Of a DNA stretch of 64,000 nucleotides, positions 1 through 7,764 are shown piece after piece (position 1 is the first letter of the stretch; each line of letters opens with the position of its first letter). The DNA comes from JAJFIE01 sp964344255 (lineage in GTDB: Bacteria; Pseudomonadota; Alphaproteobacteria; Rhodospirillales; Casp-alpha2). Under the pieces are notes generated by a model, which worked only from the letters and a program-made list of their open reading frames with translations, ran no database searches and was not told where the DNA came from. Position numbers and translations under genes: made by a program. The stretch is from positions 37,115 to 101,114 of the forward strand of contig CAYFMQ010000012.1 in assembly GCA_964344255.1 (NCBI GenBank). Reading direction: 5' to 3'.

Positions 1-436
1 TGTCTGGAAAAACGGAATTGTCCTGCAAGATATAAGCAATGCCGGCGTTCTTCAGCTTATCGTTGGGCGCAAGGTTGGTGATCTCCCGTTCTTTCATTGA
101 AATGCGTCCGCCCATAATATTGGTAAAGCCGTAGATCGAATGCAGGATAGTCGATTTACCGGCGCCGTTGGGGCCGATCAGGCATAGGGACTGTCCTGAA
201 CCAATACGGAGATCGAAACCATGAATGATTTCCATCTTGCCGTATCCCGCCACTAGGCCATCGATCGACAACAGGGGGGCGCTTTCGATCAGTTGGCATA
301 GCTCCTCCGCCTTCGGGGAGTTAACGGACAATTCATCCGCCTGTTTTGCCACGTCGTCGACGGAAAGCACCGTGTCGACTGATCCCAGACCATACCCCCT
401 TGTCGTTGCGTCACCGGTTTTCGGGTGGTCGGCCAT
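1..436 (-). CDS. livF: Branched-chain amino-acid ABC transporter ATPase LivF (partial, 3' end outside window)
   Basis: Second ATP-binding subunit of a LivFGHMJ-type importer; it powers uptake from the cytoplasmic face with LivG. The visible part holds the GYGKMEIIHGFDL strand, the Walker A GPNGAGKST and the start of the Q-loop (AYILQDNSVFPD); the signature motif, Walker B and stop lie beyond the left edge. The ATG shares one base with the livG stop (TGATG), which supports translational coupling. With this start the protein carries about 50 extra residues before the usual LivF N-terminus, an acidic, low-complexity stretch. A later alternative start inside the gene cannot be excluded. Confidence 0.9.
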   Translation of the reverse strand, partial: MADHPKTGDATTRGYGLGSVDTVLSVDDVAKQADELSVNSPKAEELCQLIESAPLLSIDGLVAGYGKMEIIHGFDLRIGSGQSLCLIGPNGAGKSTILHSIYGFTNIMGGRISMKEREITNLAPNDKLKNAGIAYILQDNSVFPD

Positions 437-1182
437 CAGTGCGCTCCCAGGTAGGCGTCAATAACACGCTGGTCATTTTGTAGTTGATCCGGCGTTCCGT
501 CCGCCAGCATTTCGCCATGCGCCAGACAGTATATGTGTTCCGCCAGGTTCATGATTACGCGCATGTTGTGTTCAATAACTAGTAGCGTAATGCCGAGCAT
601 TTCGTTGGCCCGCCGCAACCTCTCAATCAGGCCATTGATCAATGTCGGATTAATTCCAGCGGTCGGTTCGTCGAGTAACAGCAAGCGCGGCTCATTCATC
701 AGCGCCATGGCGAATTCGAGAAGCTTCTGCTGACCGAAGGATAAATCGCCGGCCCTGAGATGGCGTTTCGAGTAGAGGCCGACAAATTCCAGCAGCTCTT
801 CCGCCCGTTCCGTCACTTCCGGAATATGCTTGGAAAACATGATACGGAAACCCTCATGCGCGTGGGGAACGCTTATACGCATGTTTTCGACACATGTCAT
901 TTTCCCGTACACCCGGGTCTGCTGGAAGGTCCGCAACAAACCAAGACGGGCTATTTCCGGAACGCGCAGGCGTGAAATGTCATTGCCCTGAAAAACGATA
1001 GATCCGGCGTCGATCGGATGGAAACCGACAATCGAATTGAACAGTGTCGTTTTACCCGAGCCATTTGGCCCTATCAGACCGATAATCTTTCCTTCAGGAA
1101 CCGCGATTGAAATATCGTTGTTGGCGATGACGCCGCCAAACGATTTGGATACACCCCGAACATCCAGCAGCGTAGTTGTCAT
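436..1182 (-). CDS. livG: Branched-chain amino-acid ABC transporter ATPase LivG
   Basis: ATP-binding subunit (248 aa) of the Liv importer. It shows Walker A GPNGSGKTT near residue 40, the signature LSFGQQK, Walker B LLLLDEPTAG and the switch histidine in VIEHNM, plus the C-terminal segment typical of LivG (HGEMLADGTPDQL). The open frame extends upstream into livM, but the ATG at 1182 fits the family N-terminus and overlaps the livM stop by four bases (ATGA), so it was chosen. The gene overlaps livF by one base. All five liv genes lie on one strand and are probably one transcript. Confidence 0.96.
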   Translation of the reverse strand: MTTTLLDVRGVSKSFGGVIANNDISIAVPEGKIIGLIGPNGSGKTTLFNSIVGFHPIDAGSIVFQGNDISRLRVPEIARLGLLRTFQQTRVYGKMTCVENMRISVPHAHEGFRIMFSKHIPEVTERAEELLEFVGLYSKRHLRAGDLSFGQQKLLEFAMALMNEPRLLLLDEPTAGINPTLINGLIERLRRANEMLGITLLVIEHNMRVIMNLAEHIYCLAHGEMLADGTPDQLQNDQRVIDAYLGAH

Positions 1183-2225
1183 TGGGAGCCCTCCCCGCCA
1201 GCAGGTGAGGTCTTGGGATCGATCCGATGGCCCAGCCATTCGGGACGGTGTTGGCGGATAAAGCCCATGATACCTTCCGGGAAAAACACAACGATCGCCA
1301 CAATCAGGACGCCTAAGGCGACACGCTGCCAACCAAACAGGTATGTCCAGAACAATTCCTGCGTAATGTGGAAGATGACGGCGCCTATCACAGGCCCCCA
1401 GATCGTGCCTTTCCCGCCCAGGATGGCCATCAGGACCATCCACACGCCATAAGTCGCCCCGGCAAAGGCGACCTCCACGGGATCGATGAATCCGATCAGG
1501 TTTCCAACCGCCCCACCGGCGAGGGCCAGGAAAAAGGCTGATACACACCAGGCGATCGTTTTATACCGCGTAGTATGGACACCCATGGCTTCCGCCTTGT
1601 CCTCATCATCTCGGATGGCGTTGATTGCAAGCCCGAAGCGCCCGGCATACAGCCAGCGCAGGAAAAGGAAAGTAACCACGGCCAGGATCAGGAAGTAGTA
1701 ATAGAAGAAGTACCCCCTGTCGCCCAATGCTTCAGCTGGGAAAACGGGTGTGACGAGGCCGGAACCGGCGCCGATGTAATCCGTACCGGCCGCGATTTCA
1801 GCGGTAGCGATACCCAGACCGAGCGAGCAGATGGCGAAATAATGCCCCCGCAACGCCAAAATTCCCGATCCTAAGATGGCGGCCAGGATTACGCATATCA
1901 CCACGGCGAAAAGAAGGCCGGCAAAGAAACCAACCAGATAATCGCTGGTGCTGATCGCATTGATTGCGCCAGCAATGGTTTCATACTCATCCGCCGTGAA
2001 AAACAGATCGCGCTGCATGACGGCAGTGACATACATGCCGACTCCGAAGAAAACGATGTTTCCGAAGGAGTTGTATCCCATCTGCCCGCCCATAATATCC
2101 CAAGTCAGGGCGAACACGACCATGACCCAGAGAAACGCCATCTGGGTTTTCAGGGTTGGAAACAGTATGGGCGCAAATAGCGCAAGAAGGCCAAGTGCGA
2201 TAATGAGTAAAATTCGGCGGCTCAT
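1179..2225 (-). CDS. livM: Branched-chain amino-acid ABC transporter permease LivM
   Basis: Inner-membrane permease (348 aa) that pairs with LivH to form the translocation channel. The sequence is rich in hydrophobic helices (about nine or ten) and contains the LivM-family loop with GVHTTRYKTIAWCVSA, the EAA-like cytoplasmic segment that docks on the ATPases. The N-terminus begins with a strong hydrophobic segment (ILLIIALGLLALFAPILF). It overlaps livH at its start and livG at its end by four bases each, so the three are translationally coupled. The exact substrate (leucine/isoleucine/valine, other amino acids, urea or amides) cannot be told from sequence alone. Confidence 0.95.
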   Translation of the reverse strand: MSRRILLIIALGLLALFAPILFPTLKTQMAFLWVMVVFALTWDIMGGQMGYNSFGNIVFFGVGMYVTAVMQRDLFFTADEYETIAGAINAISTSDYLVGFFAGLLFAVVICVILAAILGSGILALRGHYFAICSLGLGIATAEIAAGTDYIGAGSGLVTPVFPAEALGDRGYFFYYYFLILAVVTFLFLRWLYAGRFGLAINAIRDDEDKAEAMGVHTTRYKTIAWCVSAFFLALAGGAVGNLIGFIDPVEVAFAGATYGVWMVLMAILGGKGTIWGPVIGAVIFHITQELFWTYLFGWQRVALGVLIVAIVVFFPEGIMGFIRQHRPEWLGHRIDPKTSPAGGEGSQ

Positions 2226-3121
2226 CTCAGCACCTTACGCTGGCGCTTCAACCGCCAGCTTCTGAGAATCAGAATGATAACCAACAAGGAAAAAATGAAG
2301 GCTGTCTGGAATTCCGCGCCGAGAATAAACCCGGCGAAATTCTCGGCAACCCCCAACCCCATTCCTGCGACGATGACCCCTCCGACATTTCCCAGTCCCG
2401 CCAGGATGACGATCATGAAAGAACGAACCGTATAGGCTAGCCCGATAAAAGGTTGGATAACCCAGGTCATGGCGACAAGGGCGCCGGCTGCACCGCAGAT
2501 GGCTGCATTAAGCGCATACGTGGTTGCATAGACCCTGTTGGTGTCGATGCCCAGGATTCGAGCAGCCCTGGCGTTTTGCGCAGTCGCGCGGATGGTCTGG
2601 CCAAGGCGGGACTTTTTAAGGAACACGAACAATACGCCCCCAGTAATCAGGGCGATGAAAAAGGCCATAACCTTCACCTGGTTAACGGAAACCTGATCAT
2701 CGAACATGAACCAAGTGCCTAAGCCCGATTCAACAGTTTGCACATCCGCTGTAAAAAGCTGATTCATCAGCTGCTGCATCAGGATGCTGATGCCGAAAGT
2801 GGCCAGGATCGAAATAAACAGATCACGGTCAACGACACGGACAATAATCGTCGTGTAGATCAGCCAGCCGATACAGAACAGGACGACAACCGCAGCTGGA
2901 ATGCCAATAACGGGATGAACGCCGTACTGAACGAGAACATAGGTTACATAACCGCCGAGGATTACGAATTCACCTTGTGCGATGTTGATGATGTTCATCA
3001 CCCCCCAGACCAGGGCCATGCCATAGGCCGCCAGGGCGAAAATTGCGCCAACAAGTAAGCCGTTGATAAGCAACTGCATTGAGAACACAGGCGCGATGAA
3101 AAGAAGTTCCAGATTATCCAT
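2222..3121 (-). CDS. livH: Branched-chain amino-acid ABC transporter permease LivH
   Basis: Inner-membrane permease (299 aa), partner of LivM. It has the LivH hallmarks: an N-terminal LLINGLLVGAIFALAAYGMAL helix region, GVMNIINIAQGEF after the first helices, and the cytoplasmic loop SRLGQTIRATAQNARAARI, which fits ATPase docking. About eight hydrophobic segments are visible. It follows livJ after a 70-base gap that contains a stable stem-loop, and overlaps livM by four bases. The spacing suggests the binding protein is made in excess over the membrane subunits. Confidence 0.95.
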   Translation of the reverse strand: MDNLELLFIAPVFSMQLLINGLLVGAIFALAAYGMALVWGVMNIINIAQGEFVILGGYVTYVLVQYGVHPVIGIPAAVVVLFCIGWLIYTTIIVRVVDRDLFISILATFGISILMQQLMNQLFTADVQTVESGLGTWFMFDDQVSVNQVKVMAFFIALITGGVLFVFLKKSRLGQTIRATAQNARAARILGIDTNRVYATTYALNAAICGAAGALVAMTWVIQPFIGLAYTVRSFMIVILAGLGNVGGVIVAGMGLGVAENFAGFILGAEFQTAFIFSLLVIILILRSWRLKRQRKVLR

Positions 3122-3141
3122 TATTCACTTTATATAACGTG

Positions 3142-3172
3142 GCGAGCCACACACGATATGTGTGTAGCTCGC
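3142..3172 (-). promoter_or_regulatory. Stem-loop between livJ and livH
   Basis: An inverted repeat with two six-base-pair arms separated by one mismatch and a five-base loop (outer arm GCGAGC/GCTCGC at 3142-3147 and 3167-3172; inner arm 3149-3154 with 3160-3165). No T-run follows on the minus strand, so it is not a typical intrinsic terminator. I infer an RNA-processing or 3'-end-protecting hairpin that raises livJ mRNA over the permease genes. Confidence 0.6.
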
Positions 3173-3191
3173 TTGTCTTGTTCGTTTACCC

Positions 3192-4424
3192 TTACGGGCG
3201 AGGGTAGACTACAGGTTTGGAAGCAAACTTAGTCGGCGCAACAGCGACATAACCACCCCCCTGCACCTGACGCAGGACCATGGGCTTCGCAATGTTGTTG
3301 CCGGCTTCGCTGAACTTGATGGGACCATAGAAGGTCATCATGTCCGTCGCCGCCAGTGCATCGCGGATTTTTTCCGTATCGAATGAATTGGCGCGCTCAA
3401 TGGCATCCACATACACCTGAACGGAAGCCGTAGACTCCGCTGCCTGGTAGGGCGGGAAGTAGCCGTACTCCGTATTGAAGTCGTTGTAGTAATCCATGGC
3501 CGTACCGAAGTCGCTATCATTATAGGACATGGTTTCCGTCCATTGCGTAGCACATAACGTGTTTTCGGCGGCATCCCCGAACTTGCCGATGACATCAGCC
3601 GATTCACAATGCGTGATAGCCAGCATGGGAACATTAACCTTCATTTCGTTTACCTGGCGTACGGCAAGAGCCGCGCCCTTTGAGTGCCCGGAAACGACCA
3701 ACAGATCCGGCTTTAACGCCTTGGCTTTCGTCAGCGTCGCCGTCATGTCGTTGAGTTCCTTAGGTAACTTGTCATCAATGATGATCTGCATACCGAATTT
3801 GGCGGCATCATCGATAACTCCGGCGCGGATATCCTGGGAAAAAGGATCATTTTCAACGGCAATGGCGATTTTCGCCGAAGCGGGATCCTTGCCGGCTTCC
3901 TGGAATTTTTCAGCCAGCAGATTGACCGATTCCGCCAGGTATTGTTCAGAAGTGGACAGGACGGCGAACAAGTACTTGTAGCCTTTGTTGAAAAGGGATC
4001 GCGAGGCGCCGTTCCCTTCTACCATTGGGATTTTGTGTTTTTCGGTAACAGGCGCGACGGCTTTCGTGAGGCCCGAACCATAGGGACCTAGGATGAACTG
4101 GATACCATCCTGCTGGATCAGGCGTTCAGCTAATTGGGCGGCACGCGCAGGTGTGGATTCATCATCATAATACTGAACGGATATTTTGTAGGTCTTGCCA
4201 TCAACCGTTACACCGCCTTTCTCGTTAATGCGTTTAACGGCCAAATCGTACCCATTTTTGGTGTGTTTCCCGTTTGTCGAATACTTGCCTGTAAATGATA
4301 CGGCAGCACCAAAGACGATTGTATCACCGTCAACCTTCGCCAATGCCGGTGATGAAACGGCAACCATGCCTGCAATCGCAGCAGTAGCCGTCAACCCCTT
4401 GAGGGTCTTGGTAAAATGAAACAT
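3192..4424 (-). CDS. livJ: Periplasmic amino-acid-binding protein LivJ/LivK family
   Basis: Solute-binding protein (410 aa) delivering substrate to LivHM. A Sec signal peptide is clear: basic start, hydrophobic core, and a probable cleavage after SSPALA near residue 29. The mature part starts with TIVFGAAVSFTGKYSTNG, the family's ligand-binding strand, followed by the type I periplasmic-binding fold (QFILGPYGSGLTKAV, VVSGHSKGAALAVRQV). It is the first gene of the liv operon and is preceded by a good ribosome-binding site (GGGAGG, seven bases before the ATG). The family binds leucine-type amino acids, amides or urea; the ligand here is not determined. Confidence 0.94.
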   Translation of the reverse strand: MFHFTKTLKGLTATAAIAGMVAVSSPALAKVDGDTIVFGAAVSFTGKYSTNGKHTKNGYDLAVKRINEKGGVTVDGKTYKISVQYYDDESTPARAAQLAERLIQQDGIQFILGPYGSGLTKAVAPVTEKHKIPMVEGNGASRSLFNKGYKYLFAVLSTSEQYLAESVNLLAEKFQEAGKDPASAKIAIAVENDPFSQDIRAGVIDDAAKFGMQIIIDDKLPKELNDMTATLTKAKALKPDLLVVSGHSKGAALAVRQVNEMKVNVPMLAITHCESADVIGKFGDAAENTLCATQWTETMSYNDSDFGTAMDYYNDFNTEYGYFPPYQAAESTASVQVYVDAIERANSFDTEKIRDALAATDMMTFYGPIKFSEAGNNIAKPMVLRQVQGGGYVAVAPTKFASKPVVYPRP

Positions 4425-4490
4425 GTGACAGCCTCCCAGACTGATTTTATTTATATTTCTGCAGCGGTTATTATTTTATCCGCTTACATA

Positions 4491-4518
4491 TTTATATTTT
4501 AGAGTTTGATCAGGTCAA
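4491..4518 (-). promoter_or_regulatory. Probable sigma70 promoter of the liv operon
   Basis: On the minus strand a TTGACC -35 box (4513-4518) and a TATAAA -10 box (4491-4496) are 16 bases apart, each one base from consensus. They lie about 65 bases before the livJ start in AT-rich DNA. It is the best promoter match I could find by eye in this gap. Confidence 0.6.
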
Positions 4519-4572
4519 AGCAATAGCAGATCAATTGAAAAGGGTGATGTTGGGGGCTGCTTGGAAGGTAAT

Positions 4573-5121
4573 TCAGTGGCTTCGCGCCGGTTTCATGCCC
4601 GGTGTCCACGCCTTCACAACGACGGGTTTGCCATCCTGGGTCCGCATGATCTTCGGCTTCACAACCTGCTCTACTTTCGGCCCGGTTTCACCACGCATAA
4701 ATGACATACGCATCATTTCCAACGGAATTTCAGCCCTGTCCCCCTTGTTCCTGGCCTGCTTATAGGCAAGGGTTTCATTGGTGTAGGAGTTCAGGCGTTC
4801 GACGGAATAACGGCCGAACTGACGCCAGATACTGGCGAGAAATTCCTCGACCTCATGGGGCAGGAAGATATCCACGTCAACCTTGGGACGCCCCTGGGAG
4901 AAGGCAAGATAGATATTCGGCTCTACCGGGCCCATTTCATCAGCAACGAATATGGCGGGCATCAATTTACGCTGGGGATAAGCGACACTGTAATAAGCCT
5001 GGGAAAGAAACAGTAACCGCTGCAGTTTCTGGGGCTGCATGTATTCATTTTCATTCAGTGCCGTATCAGCAAACCAGAAAGCGATATCAAATGCGGTTTT
5101 TACATCGGCAGGCATCAGCAT
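4573..5121 (-). CDS. Panacea-domain (DUF4065, SocA-like) protein
   Basis: A 182-residue soluble protein matching the Panacea/DUF4065 family by its N-terminal pattern: helix with ALNENEYMQPQKLQRLLFLSQ, then AYYSVAYPQRKLMPAIFVADEMGPVEP. In Caulobacter the family member SocA is a proteolytic adaptor and antitoxin that sends the replication toxin SocB to ClpXP. No SocB-like or other toxin partner lies next to it: neighbours are the liv operon and an unrelated hypothetical gene. A stand-alone adaptor role is therefore as likely as an antitoxin role. The C-terminal 50 residues are basic and rich in Lys/Val/Pro and do not resemble the family core. ATG at 5121; ATG at 5115 (third codon) is an alternative. 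Confidence 0.75.
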   Translation of the reverse strand: MLMPADVKTAFDIAFWFADTALNENEYMQPQKLQRLLFLSQAYYSVAYPQRKLMPAIFVADEMGPVEPNIYLAFSQGRPKVDVDIFLPHEVEEFLASIWRQFGRYSVERLNSYTNETLAYKQARNKGDRAEIPLEMMRMSFMRGETGPKVEQVVKPKIMRTQDGKPVVVKAWTPGMKPARSH

Positions 5122-5265
5122 TCCTTATATAAACACGCCCATAAAAAGACATGAACTATATTAACTATAAAAAATTTACAGGTTGATGCCTAACAAAATG
5201 GTAACAGATCAGGCAATACAAGGAAATTCCTGGGTGCCAGTAGAACAGCAAAAAACAGATTGAAT

Positions 5266-5736
5266 TTAAAGAGTCAGGCTGATCGTTTCGCCACGAAGAT
5301 TCCGGTTACCGGCTGCAATATCGATGACGGCTTCATAGAGCGATGAGGCATGTTCCAGTCCCATCCCTTTGGCCTTGCCACGATTTTTAGCTTCTACGTT
5401 TGCTGAACCAGAAGTAAACGTCTCACGAAGTTCAAGCAATTCTACAAACCCCTGGGATGTGAAATCGACGATACCGGTTCTTGGGTTGGGAAGCTCATCT
5501 CCTGGCTGGCGGCGGCTACCAGGCGTAAAGGAACGGCCGGTATAATTACTGTCATCTTGAGTAACTGCAGCGGAAAAAGCGCCATCACCAAGCGCTGAAC
5601 CTGAAACATGGGTCAGGGATTCGACGGGACCGGACAAGGACGCCGTTTGCTGTCCGCGCGCGCCTGCCACAACGGGACGGTTAACCGTCGCGTTGCTCGG
5701 TGCTGCTACCGGTAGCGGTTTGACAATCAAAGCCAT
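5266..5736 (-). CDS. Hypothetical protein, 156 aa, unrecognised
   Basis: I do not recognise this protein. The first 95 residues are low in hydrophobics and rich in Ser/Gly/Ala/Thr, so probably disordered; the last 60 residues (FTSQGFVELLELRETFTSG to the end) look like an amphipathic, partly helical segment. There is no signal peptide or membrane helix. A sigma70-like promoter and two copies of an 11-base motif (TTAACCATAAT) lie upstream, which argues that it is expressed. The codon usage resembles that of the neighbours. Confidence 0.65.
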   Translation of the reverse strand: MALIVKPLPVAAPSNATVNRPVVAGARGQQTASLSGPVESLTHVSGSALGDGAFSAAVTQDDSNYTGRSFTPGSRRQPGDELPNPRTGIVDFTSQGFVELLELRETFTSGSANVEAKNRGKAKGMGLEHASSLYEAVIDIAAGNRNLRGETISLTL

Positions 5737-5832
5737 TCCGTCGTTCCGTTCCTAAACCATTCAAAGAATCGGGTTGAAACGCAATGAGCGCATTTCACCG
5801 CATTCTTACATTACTACCCTTTAAATTTATCG

Positions 5833-5902
5833 ATTATGGTTAAAAAAGTCAATCAAACCAACGCACCTGCACAATAAAGTGGGAATCCGGCATTATGGTT
5901 AA
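5833..5902 (-). promoter_or_regulatory. Upstream region with two TTAACCATAAT repeats
   Basis: Two identical 11-base copies of TTAACCATAAT (minus strand) lie at 5833-5843 and 5892-5902, the second crossing the stop of the hydrolase gene. TTAACCAT resembles the half-site described for the cell-cycle regulator CtrA. The nearer copy falls in the spacer of a possible TTGACT/TAAATT promoter. CtrA control is an inference only. Confidence 0.35.
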
Positions 5903-6735
5903 CGGTTCGGAGACAACCCGGCCAGCCATGTAAGCAGATGCTCTCCTGCGGCATGCTCAAAGATGTCGACATGCCCCGCATCGGAGAGCCAGAGTCCGGT
6001 TTTTGGTTCCTTTGCAGCTTGCAGCAGTTCTTTGCCCTGCTCAGCGGGAACTGTTCTGTCGCGTTGTCCGTGAATAATCAGCAATGGCGTGCTGATTTTG
6101 TCAATTTTTCCAATAGAATCAAAGCGGTCCCAGACTAACAACCGGGCAGGCAGCCACGGATAATGATAAGCTGCTGCATCACCCATTGATGTAAAGGGGG
6201 CCTCCAGAATGACACCCGACAAACGGCTTTTTAGCGGATGATTTTCATTCAGGGCAATCTCATAGGCTATTTGAACGGCAACGCCACTTCCCAGGGATTC
6301 ACCATAAAAAACAATGTCGCCGGTGATTTGCCCCAGATACCCGAGGACAGCCCTGGCGTCCCTGTAAAGCCCCGCTTCATGAGGAGATCCTTCATTTTTT
6401 CCGAATCCTCTGTAACCGGCCAGAATGACACCGTATCCCGCATCCAAGAAAACTCTAGCCTTGAAGGCGCGATTACCAAGCGTACCGGCGTTTCCGTGGA
6501 ACAGAACGACCGTTGGTTGATCGGGAGACCCGTCACCATGCCAGCTTTCGATCTTTAAGCCATCATCAGTCACAAGAGACAGCACCTTCATTTCAGGTAC
6601 ATGCCAATCGGCGGGAGTCGCTTCCATATGGCTCGGGTAGTACATCAGATGACGCTGAAAGACGAATATAAGCCCAAGCAATATGAGATAGACAGCGGCT
6701 GGTATAAGGACCACCCACTTTAAAAACAAAAACAT
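5899..6735 (-). CDS. Membrane-anchored alpha/beta hydrolase
   Basis: A 278-residue serine hydrolase of the ABHD13/YfhR-like group. Residues 5-27 form one N-terminal membrane anchor (LKWVVLIPAAVYLILLGLIF), so the catalytic domain is probably on the periplasmic side or at the membrane. The oxyanion region is HGNAGTLGNR, the nucleophile elbow GESLGSG, the acid probably the Asp in HGQRDRTVP, and the base His in DAGHVDIF. Family members act on esters or thioesters of unknown physiological substrates. The gene is followed on the same strand by the 156-aa hypothetical but separated by 160 bases with its own promoter-like sequences. Confidence 0.85.
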   Translation of the reverse strand: MFLFLKWVVLIPAAVYLILLGLIFVFQRHLMYYPSHMEATPADWHVPEMKVLSLVTDDGLKIESWHGDGSPDQPTVVLFHGNAGTLGNRAFKARVFLDAGYGVILAGYRGFGKNEGSPHEAGLYRDARAVLGYLGQITGDIVFYGESLGSGVAVQIAYEIALNENHPLKSRLSGVILEAPFTSMGDAAAYHYPWLPARLLVWDRFDSIGKIDKISTPLLIIHGQRDRTVPAEQGKELLQAAKEPKTGLWLSDAGHVDIFEHAAGEHLLTWLAGLSPNR

Positions 6736-6753
6736 CAGATTGATAAACGGCTT

Positions 6754-7236
6754 CTAGTGGAAGGCGTCCGCCACCAGCACCCAGTCACCTTGATTGCTGC
6801 GGCATGCGGCGCCGGCTCCGTTCAGCACCTCATCGGAAAAAGCAACAGTAGACCGATATGTCCTGCACTGTTCACCATTGCCGTTCAAAAATGCCTGATC
6901 GACGCGAATATATCCGCCATTGCCAGTCGTGTGGTTTTTCCAGTTTGCATGGCCGACATCACCGTTTATGGCGCTAGCGACGGCCCGATTGTAGTCCGGC
7001 CTGTCAGCCATATTGATCTGGCGACCGATATCATAGCCGGTCAAGGCGCCACCAGCGACGCCAAGAACAGTGAAAATCGTTTGTCCGGTTCCACCACCGA
7101 ACTGAGCGCCGGCCCAACCACCGGCAAGGGCGCCAAGTGCAGCTCCTGCAATGCCGCCCATATTTGCATTCTGCGTTCCGCCACAGGCACTGATCAGTAA
7201 CGTCGTCGCCACAACTGCAGTTCTTGCAAGTTTCAT
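6754..7236 (-). CDS. Glycine-zipper outer-membrane lipoprotein (17-kDa antigen-like)
   Basis: A 160-residue lipoprotein of the Rickettsia 17-kDa surface antigen type. A lipoprotein signal peptide ends in the lipobox LISAC (Cys near residue 20). Residues 27-70 form a glycine-zipper pair (GIAGAALGALAGGWAGAQFG and GVAGGALTGYDIGRQI), followed by a small C-terminal domain with Arg/Tyr-rich strands (ECRTYRSTV). Such proteins sit in the outer membrane; the function is structural or unknown. An upstream in-frame ATG at 7287 was rejected because the start at 7236 gives a proper signal peptide and has a GGCGGAGA ribosome-binding site. Confidence 0.85.
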   Translation of the reverse strand: MKLARTAVVATTLLISACGGTQNANMGGIAGAALGALAGGWAGAQFGGGTGQTIFTVLGVAGGALTGYDIGRQINMADRPDYNRAVASAINGDVGHANWKNHTTGNGGYIRVDQAFLNGNGEQCRTYRSTVAFSDEVLNGAGAACRSNQGDWVLVADAFH

Positions 7237-7359
7237 GACTGTTCTCCGCCCAGTTAAAAAAACCGTACAATCCTTCGTACGGTGCATTAATACTATAACC
7301 TATTCATCGAAAAGGGCAAAATTGTATGCCCACTGACGGCCTGTATAAGGCGGTTTTCA

Positions 7360-7713
7360 TCAATATTGGTAATAGCCATAACCCTGTTTTGAGGGTTTTT
7401 CTTCACACTCATAATGAGCCGAAACCGGTGTTAACAATGGGCACGCAGAATAGTTCTGGTCCACGAATTTAGCCACTTTGCCAAACCTGGCGCATTCATC
7501 AACAGCCAGTTTGCGAACGACATCAGGCGTCGTGTCATCGGCACTGTAACAGATTGTTACGTCCGCCCTGTCGGTAATGTCCTTGCCAAAGTCCTCTGAT
7601 CCACGATTGAATTCGTCGGGAATGTGGACATAGGGCTGGCCTCCACAGGCTGCAAGGCCAAGGCACATGACAAAAACGGCAGCCATAACGATTAAAAAAC
7701 GGTTGTTTTTCAT
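7360..7713 (-). CDS. Small lipoprotein, hypothetical
   Basis: A 117-residue protein with a clear lipoprotein signal: Lys/Asn/Arg start, hydrophobic core and lipobox LAAC at residues 20-23. The mature part contains three further Cys in ITICYSADD-, DECARFGK- and ACPLL-like contexts that could form disulfides in the periplasm, and a Lys/Tyr/Gly-rich C-terminus. I do not recognise the family with certainty; the arrangement (cysteine-containing lipoprotein of about 110 aa) is seen in alphaproteobacteria. It stands alone between the 17-kDa-like lipoprotein and putA. Confidence 0.75.
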   Translation of the reverse strand: MKNNRFLIVMAAVFVMCLGLAACGGQPYVHIPDEFNRGSEDFGKDITDRADVTICYSADDTTPDVVRKLAVDECARFGKVAKFVDQNYSACPLLTPVSAHYECEEKPSKQGYGYYQY

Positions 7714-7764
7714 ATCGTTTCTATAGCGTGAAAAACCGCTGACAACAATGCGCTTGGATAAATA

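Noticed and set aside
1183..1548. Upstream extension of livG
   Set aside because: It lies inside livM and has no homology to LivG; the ATG at 1182 fits the family.
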